From JAJCYL01 sp963664285 (GTDB lineage Bacteria; Bacteroidota; Bacteroidia; Cytophagales; Cyclobacteriaceae), in NCBI GenBank assembly GCA_963664285.2, contig CAXXNX010000054.1, positions 99,551 to 163,550 on the forward strand: DNA of 64,000 nucleotides, read 5' to 3'. The notes under the pieces are model-generated. The model was not told the DNA's origin and searched no databases. It saw nothing but the letters and a program-made list of their open reading frames with translations. Position 1 is the first letter of the stretch; each line of letters begins with the position of its first letter. Positions 27,591 through 36,045 of this stretch are shown piece by piece. A program made the position numbers and the translations under genes.

Positions 27591-28433
27591 GTGTTTCCCC
27601 AATCAAAAAAAACGCTAAAGGTAAATGGGTCACTCCTTGATTTGGAGACACCATTGGTGATGGGTGTTATAAATATTACTCCCGATTCTTTTTTTCCCAA
27701 TAGTCGTTATTCAAACGACATTTCGATAATAGAAACAGTCATTAAAATGCTGGATCAGGGCGCTGATATTATAGATATTGGAGGTCACTCCACCAGGCCG
27801 GGTGCCGATAATGTTGATATTCAACAGGAATTGGATCGGGTTTTGCCGGTGATTAAGCTGATAAAGAAGGAAATGCCTCAAAGTATCTTATCTATTGACA
27901 CTTATCGATCAGAGGTAGCAAAAGTTGTGGTTAGTGAAGGCGCATCGATAATTAATGATATTTCCGGCGGTCAATTGGACCCTGAAATGTTCAGGGTAAT
28001 CGGTGGTCTTGGTGTTCCATATATACTTGGTCACATGAAAGGGAATTTTGAAACCATGATGAAAGAGACTGATTACGATGACCTTCTGGGAGATATTACC
28101 GATTTTTTTGCGATTAGTATTGATCATTTAAAAGAATTTGGCGTTAATGATATAGTAGTTGATCCCGGTTTTGGTTTTTCCAAGACGCTGGATCAGAATT
28201 ATGAGCTCTTAAAAAACTTGGGCTATTTTATTAACTTAGGCATGCCGGTGATGGCGGGCATTTCACGTAAGTCGATGATCTATAAATACCTTGGGACAAC
28301 TTCGGAAGAAGCTTTGAATGGTACAACGGTTCTCAATACCATAGCATTGATCAATGGGGCCTCCATTTTAAGGGTTCATGATATCAGGGAGGCAAAGGAA
28401 GCAATTAAGTTGTACAAGAAAATATATTCTTGA
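27591..28433 (+). CDS. folP: Dihydropteroate synthase
   Basis: This encodes a 280-residue TIM-barrel enzyme. It joins p-aminobenzoate to dihydropterin pyrophosphate in folate synthesis and is the sulfonamide target. The motifs are MGVINITPDSFF (about 24), DIGGHSTRPGA (about 63), SIDTYRSEVA (about 103), NDISGG (about 122), DPGFGFSKT (about 190) and GISRKSMI (about 223). GTG is the start; no ATG fits upstream. It overlaps cdaA by one base (TGATG), the usual order in Bacteroidota. Complete. Confidence 0.95.
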   Translation: MFPQSKKTLKVNGSLLDLETPLVMGVINITPDSFFPNSRYSNDISIIETVIKMLDQGADIIDIGGHSTRPGADNVDIQQELDRVLPVIKLIKKEMPQSILSIDTYRSEVAKVVVSEGASIINDISGGQLDPEMFRVIGGLGVPYILGHMKGNFETMMKETDYDDLLGDITDFFAISIDHLKEFGVNDIVVDPGFGFSKTLDQNYELLKNLGYFINLGMPVMAGISRKSMIYKYLGTTSEEALNGTTVLNTIALINGASILRVHDIREAKEAIKLYKKIYS

Positions 28434-29395
28434 TGTACCTGTTTAATATAGCGTTTATGGAGATTAGTTGGGTCGATATCATTGATATTGCCCTGGTCAG
28501 CATCCTGCTATTACAGGCTTACAAGCTCATTCGGGGAAGTGTTGCTATAAAAGTTTTTCTGGGTTTCCTTTCCCTATACCTAATCTACCTAGTTGTAAGA
28601 GCTGCTCAAATGGAGTTGCTGACGAACATCCTCGGGCAATTTATGGGCGTTGGTGTGATCGCTGTGATCATTTTGTTTCAACAGGAGATCAGGAAATTCC
28701 TGCTTATCATTGGCAGGACCACTGCCTTCGATCGGGACGATCTTTTCAAGACCATTGGAGGGTTTTTTAAAACAGGTACTGATCGGCTAAACTTCACTCC
28801 TGTAATAGAAGCCGCCAAAACCATGGCTGGATCGAATACCGGTGCTTTGATCGTGATGTCAAAAAATTCAGGATTAAAATTTTATGCCGAATCGGGAGAT
28901 CGTATTGATGCAATAGTGTCTAAAAGGTTATTAATGTCAATATTTAATAAATACAGTCCCTTGCACGACGGCGCTGTAATTATTTATAAAAACAAAATTG
29001 TTGCCGCGAGATGCATCCTGCCGGTGACTGAACAAACAGACATCCCGGCACAATTTGGACTGCGACATAGGGCAGCAATAGGTATGTCAGAAATTACGGA
29101 CACACTGATTATTGTAGTGTCTGAGGAAACAGGACAAATCACGACGGTAAAAAATGGTGTTGATAACCATAACCTGTCACCACAGGAGTTGCGTCAGGTC
29201 CTGAATGAATACTTTACCGAGGAAAGCACGGCAAAGGAAAATGAGCCCACTCAAAAATCCGAACCGGTGAAAAAGTCAGAGATTGATGCTGTTCCCAAAT
29301 CTGAGGAGGAAAAAGATTTGGAAGATAAGAACCCATTAGTGGAGTTGATAGAAAATGATGGTGATTCCAAAAAGCCAAGGAATCCATTCCAGTAA
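28433..29395 (+). CDS. cdaA: Diadenylate cyclase CdaA
   Basis: This encodes a 320-residue membrane enzyme that makes cyclic di-AMP from two ATP. Three N-terminal membrane segments span about residues 15-85. They are followed by the DAC domain with the catalytic HDGAVII (about 180) and LRHRAAIG (about 215) motifs. The C-terminal tail of about 60 residues is charged and low complexity (Glu/Lys/Ser-rich) and probably disordered. ATG 28433 gives the N-terminus usual in the family; a TTG lies one codon earlier. Translationally coupled to folP. Complete. Confidence 0.94.
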   Translation: MYLFNIAFMEISWVDIIDIALVSILLLQAYKLIRGSVAIKVFLGFLSLYLIYLVVRAAQMELLTNILGQFMGVGVIAVIILFQQEIRKFLLIIGRTTAFDRDDLFKTIGGFFKTGTDRLNFTPVIEAAKTMAGSNTGALIVMSKNSGLKFYAESGDRIDAIVSKRLLMSIFNKYSPLHDGAVIIYKNKIVAARCILPVTEQTDIPAQFGLRHRAAIGMSEITDTLIIVVSEETGQITTVKNGVDNHNLSPQELRQVLNEYFTEESTAKENEPTQKSEPVKKSEIDAVPKSEEEKDLEDKNPLVELIENDGDSKKPRNPFQ

Positions 29396-29776
29396 CCGGT
29401 CCTATTTCAAAGGCACCTCTAAAAACCCTTGTACGAATCTACGCTTACGCCGAGTCCTTCAACAGAAGCTTCGACCGCACACTTTCGCTGGGAGCTTTAG
29501 CGCAAGAGACCGGAGAAAGTTGGCGACAGCGTAGGCATACAGAGGAGATTAGAAGTATGAGATTCAGTTTTCTTTCTTTGAAAGCATCAAAATGTAAAAG
29601 ACCGATTATTGATTTTCTATTTTACAGGAATGATTGTTATTTGCCGTAAATCCGTTCGCTTAAGTTCCTTGATAAGAATTTCTCTAGATGCTACCGAAAT
29701 TAGCCTACAAAAATAACCTTAGACCAGTGTGATTACCCCAAAAGTATTACTCACGAAAATATATTATAACCTACTT
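29396..29776. other. Intergenic stretch downstream of cdaA
   Basis: This stretch holds no gene. It contains a 96-bp imperfect palindrome (29439-29534) and otherwise AT-rich sequence with stops in all frames up to the MITE. Confidence 0.4.
29439..29534. repeat. Long imperfect palindrome
   Basis: CTACGCTTACGCC (29439-29451) and GGCGACAGCGTAG (29522-29534) are inverted with 11 of 13 matches. Inside, ACTTTCGCTGGGAGC faces GCGCAAG...GAGAAAGT. The whole could fold as one large hairpin. It resembles the dispersed palindromes at 19140 and 61517 in style and may belong to the same REP-like group. Confidence 0.45.
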
Positions 29777-29941
29777 AGTGTCTCTAAGAAAACACACCTA
29801 AATTAAAAATGATTCTTATGGCGATCTTTCCATTTTTTTTCTAATCGATTGATACTCAGGCATCAACTCATAGAAAGAAAATGAAAATCTCATCCATAAT
29901 ATTTCATTTTATAAAAGAAGGGCTGTTTTATTAGAGACACT
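29777..29941. mobile_element. MITE with ISNCY-type ends
   Basis: This is a 165-bp non-coding element. Its ends AGTGTCTCTAAGAAAACA and, reversed, AGTGTCTCTAATAAAACA match the terminal repeats of the ISNCY element at 44734-46758. It is flanked by the 4-bp direct repeat ACTT (29773-29776 and 29942-29945), the duplication length seen for the full element. It has no coding capacity and was probably moved by the ISNCY transposase. It lies 26 bp upstream of the GDPD gene and may affect its promoter. Confidence 0.85.
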
Positions 29942-29967
29942 ACTTACAATTATGCCTGTGATGAATT

Positions 29968-30744
29968 ATGAAATTAATACAATTATTATTTGATTTTTTA
30001 TTCAATGTAATACCGCAACCTCCATTAACTCCTGCTCAAATCAAAAACGTCAAAATTGTTGCTCATCGCGGATGTCATGAAACAGGATTAATTGAAAATA
30101 CTATGCCTGCATTTGTTTGGTGTATGGATCAGAACATATGGGGTATTGAATTTGATATCCATTTCACGTGTGACAATATTCCAGTTGTTCACCATGACCC
30201 TCATTGCGACCGCTTTTTTCATCAACCACAATTGATTATTAGCGAAATAAAGTTTATTGATCTTAGATATAAAATTTCCGATATACCAAGCCTTAAAGAA
30301 GTAGTTCAAAAATGTGGTAAAAAAATTCATTTTATGATTGAAATCAAATCCGTTTTAAATGTTGAGCAAAATCAAATTCTAGAAGAGCTATTAGCTCCTC
30401 TAGAACCAAAAGTAGATTACCATATTCTATCGTTAAAAAGAAAATATTTTGATTCGATCAGTTTTGTGAAATATGATTGCTTTTTACCGGTAGTAGAATT
30501 TAATTTGAGAAAATTTATGAGATATGCAATTCAAAAAAAATGCGCAGGTATAGCCGGTCATTACTTCTTGATAAATCAATCAATAAAAAGGCGGTTATCC
30601 TATTGTGGTTTAAATACAGGAGTTGGATTCGTCGCGTCAAAGAACTCTCTTATTAGGGAAATTCGTCGAAATCACAATTGGATTTTTACTGATCGCGCCT
30701 CAAGTGTAAAAAAATGGGTAGAGAAATTAAGTCGTGGTAACTAA
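29968..30744 (+). CDS. Glycerophosphodiester phosphodiesterase
   Basis: This encodes a 258-residue GDPD-family TIM-barrel protein. The catalytic and metal residues are visible in VAHRGCHE (about 30), IENTMPAF, GIEFDIHFT (about 62) and PVVHHDPHCD (about 75), with IEIKSV further on. Members cleave glycerophosphodiesters to glycerol-3-phosphate and an alcohol. A hydrophobic N-terminus (LIQLLFDFLFNVI) could be a signal or membrane anchor but has no clear cleavage site. AT content is higher than its neighbours. It stands alone, downstream of the MITE. ATG start, complete. Confidence 0.85.
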   Translation: MKLIQLLFDFLFNVIPQPPLTPAQIKNVKIVAHRGCHETGLIENTMPAFVWCMDQNIWGIEFDIHFTCDNIPVVHHDPHCDRFFHQPQLIISEIKFIDLRYKISDIPSLKEVVQKCGKKIHFMIEIKSVLNVEQNQILEELLAPLEPKVDYHILSLKRKYFDSISFVKYDCFLPVVEFNLRKFMRYAIQKKCAGIAGHYFLINQSIKRRLSYCGLNTGVGFVASKNSLIREIRRNHNWIFTDRASSVKKWVEKLSRGN

Positions 30745-31123
30745 TCTCATTTTGAAAATTATTTTAACTCAATTTAATCTCCTCCCATCACAGAGACTGA
30801 ATAGGGTTTTTAGACGTGCCCTTCAATACTCCAAGTTCGGTACCAACTTTTGTGAAAGCCGCAATGGCCTTATCCAGATGAGCCTGATCATGAACAGCTG
30901 ATATCTGAACACGTATTCTTGCTTGTCCTTTAGGTACAACTGGGAAATAAAAACCAATAACATAAATACCCTCCTCCAAAAGCCTTGAAGCAAAATTTTG
31001 AGACAAAACAGCATCATAGAGCATAATTGGAACAATTGGGTGGTCTCCGGGTTTAATATCAAATCCCGCAGCAGTCATTTTTTCACGAAAGTACCGGGTA
31101 TCCCATTCCAACTTGTCTTTTAA

Positions 31124-32744
31124 CCCGCATTATTCATAGGCCACCAATTTTGGGATTAATAATGGGTTGCTAACTATTTTTGATTGGAGTGTATGTATTA
31201 ATTTGAAGATCAACCAGGTTTCTGGATTTCAAAGGACATTAGAGCGTTTTTTTGTTAGAATTTTTCAATTTTCAGTCAAAGCTCTATTGTGTTCTTATGG
31301 AAGAACATTTTTTTGATTAAATCAAACTGTTTAACTGATCGGTCAGTTCACCGTAAGCAAATCGCCCAGCAGGTATTGATATCTAAAGGCTCTTGAGAAT
31401 TGTATTGTCAATGATCTTTTCCTTTCTTTCAGGCACGCCCCAACCTTCATCAGGTAAAGCCGGATATTGTCCACTTGCCATCGTTTAGCAAAGTGGTGTT
31501 TTGTTTTGGCAATTAATAATTTAATCTGCCGGAACATTTCATAACAGAGGGTAGCGATGATTAAACGCATGAAATTGGCCCAGTAGCGATGACAGGAAAG
31601 CCGGTCGGAATAAGTCATGTTTTTGAGTTCCTTTATTCGATTTTCACTGGCATCACCTCGCTTGACATAAAAATCAAAGTAAATCTGTTGAGCGGTCATC
31701 GCTTCAAAGTTGCTCACAAAGTAACGGACATTCATTCCTTTTCCGGTAGACTCCACTTTGGCGTACAGCTTTTCAGAACGATCCCAGCTTTTGGCCTGGT
31801 AAGTAAACGGGCCAACAAACTCTTGATGTTTGATGATTTTTGAAGCATATTCCTTTTTTACTTCAATGATAGTCTGTTTGGTAAAAGTCTTTAAAACTTC
31901 ATTACTACTAATACCTAAACAAAATTGAAGGTCAAACTGCTTAGCTATCCGATAAAAAGATGCTCCTGAAAAGCCACTATCCGCTCGAATAAGGATCTTT
32001 ACTGAGGGCAGTTTTTTTCTGATTTTAATGACAATCCTTTTCAATAAGGCCACAAACCATTTGTTGGAGTGACAATTGCCCGGACGTAGTACTGGTAAAA
32101 TGACCTGACCGGTGTTCCCGTCCTTAAAGAACAACTCATGGTACATAGTCTGTCCATAATAGCCATTATACAAACTGAGTTGTTGGGATCCATGAGTAGG
32201 GTCATCGGTACCATCTACATCAATGATGATTTGACCAGTCTTCTCTTTCAACTCCTCTACATAACGGTCTACAAACCATTGACTCATCTGGTAGATCAGA
32301 CTCCGATCGGCCTTGTTTTCAAATCGACTTAAAGTAGGCTGGGAACATAATCCGCTATCTAGTACTTTACGGATCACCGGATCCTCTCGGAGTTTTTGTT
32401 CGTCATTGCAATCCTGATAGCCCTGCATCATTAAAAACACCCGTTGGCGAAGCATTTCTTCATAAGTGTATTCGATAAAAAAGGGGTTTCGATAGTCAGG
32501 AATCAGTGCGGCGAAGCTTTTTAATAGACCAGTCTTTCTCTCTACTTTTTCACTTAACAATATCGCTCCGTCTGAGCTAATCGCTGATGCTGAAAAATCA
32601 AATTTAAAAGCTTGTTTTCCTCGATAAAATACGGTATCTTTTTCCTTATATTCAGGCATAAATTAATTGCTTATTTTGTTGTCTAACTATCTCAATATAA
32701 GCAATTTATGCCTGTTTTTTATTGTCTACTATGAATTTTTCGGG
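31124..32744 (-). mobile_element. IS1380-type element, copy D (intact)
   Basis: This is 1621 bp with TTAA at 31120-31123 and 32745-32748. Its right neighbour is not kbl but 220 bp of another IS1380 copy. Copy D therefore sits at the TTAA inside an earlier copy's transposase gene. It has its own variant at the diagnostic site after the transposase (TTTGATTTAA). Confidence 0.95.
31343..32659 (-). CDS. IS1380-type DDE transposase
   Basis: This is a complete 438-residue transposase identical to those at 7983 and 11402, with all catalytic residues and the leader hairpin. No lesion. Its insertion disrupts kbl. Confidence 0.95.
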   Translation of the reverse strand: MPEYKEKDTVFYRGKQAFKFDFSASAISSDGAILLSEKVERKTGLLKSFAALIPDYRNPFFIEYTYEEMLRQRVFLMMQGYQDCNDEQKLREDPVIRKVLDSGLCSQPTLSRFENKADRSLIYQMSQWFVDRYVEELKEKTGQIIIDVDGTDDPTHGSQQLSLYNGYYGQTMYHELFFKDGNTGQVILPVLRPGNCHSNKWFVALLKRIVIKIRKKLPSVKILIRADSGFSGASFYRIAKQFDLQFCLGISSNEVLKTFTKQTIIEVKKEYASKIIKHQEFVGPFTYQAKSWDRSEKLYAKVESTGKGMNVRYFVSNFEAMTAQQIYFDFYVKRGDASENRIKELKNMTYSDRLSCHRYWANFMRLIIATLCYEMFRQIKLLIAKTKHHFAKRWQVDNIRLYLMKVGACLKERKRSLTIQFSRAFRYQYLLGDLLTVN

Positions 32745-32748
32745 TTAA

Positions 32749-32968
32749 TAGACCAGTCTTTCTCTCTACTTTTTCACTTAACAATATCGCTCCGTCTGAG
32801 CTAATCGCTGATGCTGAAAAATCAAATTTAAAAGCTTGTTTTCCTCGATAAAATACGGTATCTTTTTCCTTATATTCAGGCATAAATTAATTGCTTATTT
32901 TGTTGTCTAACTATCTCAATATAAGCAATTTATGCCTGTTTTTTATTGTCTACTATGAATTTTTCGGG
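32749..32968 (-). mobile_element. IS1380 left-end remnant beside copy D
   Basis: These 220 bp repeat the first part of the element, from the internal TTAA of the transposase gene (codons 42-43) out to the CGGG end, followed by TTAA at 32969-32972. It includes the start codon and leader hairpin. It is what remains of the copy that first entered kbl. Confidence 0.92.
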
Positions 32969-33918
32969 TTAACTCTGTTGTTTCACTTAACAAATCCAAT
33001 ACCACAATCGAAGCCCCGGCAATTGAAGGAGCTAGTGTATTGGAAAAAAGATAAGGTCTTGATCTCTGCCTCAACAGATCAATTATTTCTTTTCTCCCCG
33101 ATGTAAACCCGCCCGAAGCACCACCTAAAGCCTTTCCTAAAGTACCGGTAATGATGTCAATTCGGCCCATAACATCCCGATATTCATGTGTACCCCTTCC
33201 GGTCTTTCCAAGAAATCCGGTAGCATGGCATTCGTCGACCATAACTACGGCATTATACTTTTCCGCCAGGTCACAGATCGTGTCTAATTGTGCAATAGTT
33301 CCGTCCATAGAAAAAGCCCCATCCGTAACTATCACCCTATTCTCACATGAGGATGATTCCTGCAATTTCGCTTCCAAATCTACCATATCATTATGGGCAT
33401 ATCGATAACGTTGAGCTTTACACAGTCTCACACCATCAATAACAGAAGCATGATTCAATGTATCAGAGATTATTGCATCTTCAGGGCCAAATAAAGGCTC
33501 AAACACCCCTCCATTTGCATCAAAAGCTGCTGCATATAAGATGGTGTCTTCAGTCCCAAGGAATTTGGAGATCTTATTTTCAAGTTCTTTATGAATATCC
33601 TGTGTACCACAAATAAAACGTACCGATGACATACCGTAGCCATGTGAATCAATGGCAGCTTTGGCAGCTTTAATTACTTTAGGATGCGAAGAGAGTCCCA
33701 AATAATTATTGGCACAGAAATTAATCACATGTTGTCCATTTGTTTCAATATCTGCACCTTGTGGCGTGGTGATTACTCTCTCCTCTTTATACAATCCAGC
33801 TTCTTTAATACTGGCTATTTCATTCTCAAGCTTAGTCTTTAAAGTTGTATACATCCTGGGTATTACGGAATTGTTCAAAATCTTGGAATGTTGGAAAAAT
33901 ATTCCTCATCACACGACA

Positions 33919-33926
33919 CAAATATA
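33919..33926 (-). promoter_or_regulatory. Candidate -7 box for kbl
   Basis: On the minus strand TATATTTG matches TAnnTTTG and lies about 65 bp before the kbl ATG in the kbl-tdh divergent region. No clear -33 partner was found. Confidence 0.35.
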
Positions 33927-33978
33927 GATGAGCTGCGTTGATAATTTTTATTTTTATATTTTGAATAACAACAGCCGG

Positions 33979-34925
33979 ATGAGTAAAATTTTAGTGATTG
34001 GGCTTGTGGGCAACTAGGTACAGAGCTTACCCAAAGTCTCATGAGCAGGTATGGTAGTGAGAATGTTATCCCCTCAGACATCGATGATCGAAAGCGAGTA
34101 TATAAAAATGAAAACTTCGAAAGCCTTAACGTTCTCGATAAGGAAAACTTGCTGGGGATCATTAAAGATCATGCTATCTCACAAGTTTACCATTTGGCGG
34201 CAATCCTTTCTGCTAAGGGTGAAGACAATCCTTTATTTGCCTGGAAACTTAATATGAATGGCCTCCTGAATGTATTGGAAGTGGCAAGAGCTGAGAGACT
34301 TAATAAGATCTATTGGCCGAGTTCCATTGCTGTATTTGGTCCCGGCACACCAAAGGAAATGACCCACCAGGATACCATTGCAGATCCAAATACGGTATAT
34401 GGAATCAGCAAATTAGCTGGGGAGCGCTGGTGCCAATATTACTTTGAAAATTATGAGGTCGACGTACGCAGTATCCGATATCCTGGCTTAATTGGATGGA
34501 AAGCCCAGCCAGGTGGAGGTACTACTGACTATGCAGTAGACATTTATCACAAGGCTATCAAAGGAGAACCCTTCGAATGCTTTTTAGATGAAAACACTTA
34601 CCTCCCTATGATGTATATGGACGATGCCATTCGAGCAACAATCGAATTAATGGAGGCGGATGCGGAGCATATCAAAGTGAGGTCATCATACAATATGTCA
34701 GCCATGAGTTTTTCGCCAAAAGAGATCTACAATACCATCAAGCTGCATTACCCTAATTTCGAGATCAATTACAAACCGGATTTTCGTCAGAAGATTGCCA
34801 GCTCCTGGCCTCACAGTATTGACGACACGGAAGCCAGGGAAGAATGGGGTTGGAACCCTAGTTTTGACCTTGGTAAAATGACAGAAGAGATGTTAGCTAA
34901 TCTGGCAGGAAAAGAGGTGGTTTAG
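33979..34925 (+). pseudogene. tdh: L-threonine 3-dehydrogenase (SDR type), frameshifted near the start
   Basis: This encodes a short-chain, epimerase-like threonine dehydrogenase of the type known from Bacteroidota. Corrected length is 315 residues. The N-terminus MSKILVIG-ACGQLGTEL is the Rossmann GxxGxxG motif. One G is missing from a G-run at 34000-34002, so the frame from ATG 33979 stops after 12 codons. The rest is intact: VYHLAAILSA, SSIAVFG, the catalytic YGISK (YxxxK) and RYPGLIGWK. Internal starts such as ATG 34041 would lack the NAD-binding loop. It is divergent from kbl, the next enzyme of the pathway. Confidence 0.88.
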
Positions 34926-35249
34926 CGAGAAATTAAAATGCGGGAACGGTTGATTACATTTAATTCTATAAAATAAACTATTTGCCAGCCCGATTTGAAT
35001 TTCTAGTGATCCATTACTACTGTGGGTGACTGTTCCACCTCCACTTAAACTAGAACCGTTCCCAACATCAATTTCTCATCACACCTTATAAAACTAATTT
35101 TTTCATCGCAACATGTGCAATTTCGAATGTTAAGCAATTTCCTTTTTTTGCCCAATGATATTAATCAAAACTCAAGGTTTGACATTGCAGAAGATGATTT
35201 TTTTTGGTAATCTATTTACCCTTTATATTTGATCGCTAAAGCTATCCCT
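34926..35249. other. Intergenic region with inverted repeat
   Basis: GGGAACGGTT (about 34942) and its complement AACCGTTCCC (about 35062) are about 110 bp apart. They may form a stem after tdh. The rest is AT-rich leader before the enoyl-CoA hydratase. No gene seen. Confidence 0.35.
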
Positions 35250-36035
35250 ATGGGTCATAACAATCTAAAGATTGAAACGGAGGATACGGGAATACAAATT
35301 ATAACCATTAACCGACCGAACAAATTAAATGCCCTCAACCTTGAGACAATGGATGAGCTTGACAGCGCCTTCCATGAAGTCTATGATACCAAAGGCGTCA
35401 AAGGTGTTATCATAACCGGAGCAGAAGAAAAAGCTTTTGTTGCGGGGGCCGATATCTCTGAAATTGCTGTATTGAGTGAACTAAATGCCAGGAAGTTTGC
35501 CGAACGTGGCCAGGAAACGTTGAAGCTCATTGAAGATTGTCACACTCCCGTAATCGCTGCTGTAAACGGTTTTGCACTCGGCGGAGGTTGTGAATTAGCT
35601 ATGGCCTGCCATTTTCGCTTAGCTACTAAAAATGCAAAATTTGGTCAACCTGAAGTAAACCTGGGTGTCATTCCCGGCTATGGAGGTACGCAACGCTTAA
35701 CTAAGCTGATCGGTCAGGGTAAAGCCCTGGAATTGATGATGACTGGTGATACCGTCAATTCGGAAGAGGCTCTTCAACTGGGTTTGGTTAACTATGTCCT
35801 GGAGACAAAATCCGAAATGATTGCCAAATCAGTAGAGCTGCTGCTTAAGATCAGTAAAAAAGCGCCTCTCGCCATAGGTCAGGTCATAGTATGTGCGAAC
35901 GCGGCGCTCAATCCTGAGCAAAACGGCTATCAACTTGAAGCTAATTCCTTTGCCAACTGTTGTGGCACCCAGGATTTTATTGAAGGTACAAAGGCCTTCC
36001 TCGAAAAGAGATCTCCTAAATTCACAGGTAATTAA
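35250..36035 (+). CDS. Enoyl-CoA hydratase (crotonase)
   Basis: This encodes a 261-residue crotonase-family protein that probably hydrates 2-enoyl-CoA in fatty-acid or short-chain acyl-CoA oxidation. The oxyanion-hole segments are AFVAGADISE (about 65) and GFALGGGCELAMAC (about 105). The two catalytic Glu residues are in GGCELA and GQPEVNLGVIPGYGGTQRL. ATG 35250 is preferred; a TTG at 35229 adds seven residues without similarity. It is 10 bp upstream of the flippase gene. Complete, unlike the hydratase at 12877. Confidence 0.9.
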   Translation: MGHNNLKIETEDTGIQIITINRPNKLNALNLETMDELDSAFHEVYDTKGVKGVIITGAEEKAFVAGADISEIAVLSELNARKFAERGQETLKLIEDCHTPVIAAVNGFALGGGCELAMACHFRLATKNAKFGQPEVNLGVIPGYGGTQRLTKLIGQGKALELMMTGDTVNSEEALQLGLVNYVLETKSEMIAKSVELLLKISKKAPLAIGQVIVCANAALNPEQNGYQLEANSFANCCGTQDFIEGTKAFLEKRSPKFTGN

Positions 36036-36045
36036 CTAACCTCTG

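Larger units (their letters stand above)
30788..33854 (-). pseudogene. kbl: 2-amino-3-ketobutyrate CoA ligase, split by IS1380 copies
   Basis: Kbl is the PLP enzyme that splits 2-amino-3-ketobutyrate into glycine and acetyl-CoA after threonine dehydrogenase. The 5' part (33854 to 32973) has KEERVITT, FCANNYLGLSSHP, the PLP-Asp region VMVDECHATGF and the PLP-Lys segment TGTLGKALGGASGG. The 3' part (31119 to 30788) has KLEWDTRYFREKM and FPVVPKGQARIRVQ. Keeping one TTAA and removing all IS DNA between rejoins the frame exactly as SETTEL-KDKLEW, giving about 405 residues. ATG 33854 matches the E. coli N-terminus. No other lesion is seen. It is divergent from tdh. Confidence 0.92.

Noticed and set aside
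29401..29560. Possible structured RNA or riboswitch downstream of cdaA
   Set aside because: The palindrome lies after the gene, not before one, and no known riboswitch core was recognised. A dispersed repeat is the simpler reading.
34041..34925. An intact shorter dehydrogenase starting at ATG 34041
   Set aside because: It would lack the GxxGxxG nucleotide-binding loop. The missing residues are readable upstream in the same frame, showing a frameshift rather than a true start.
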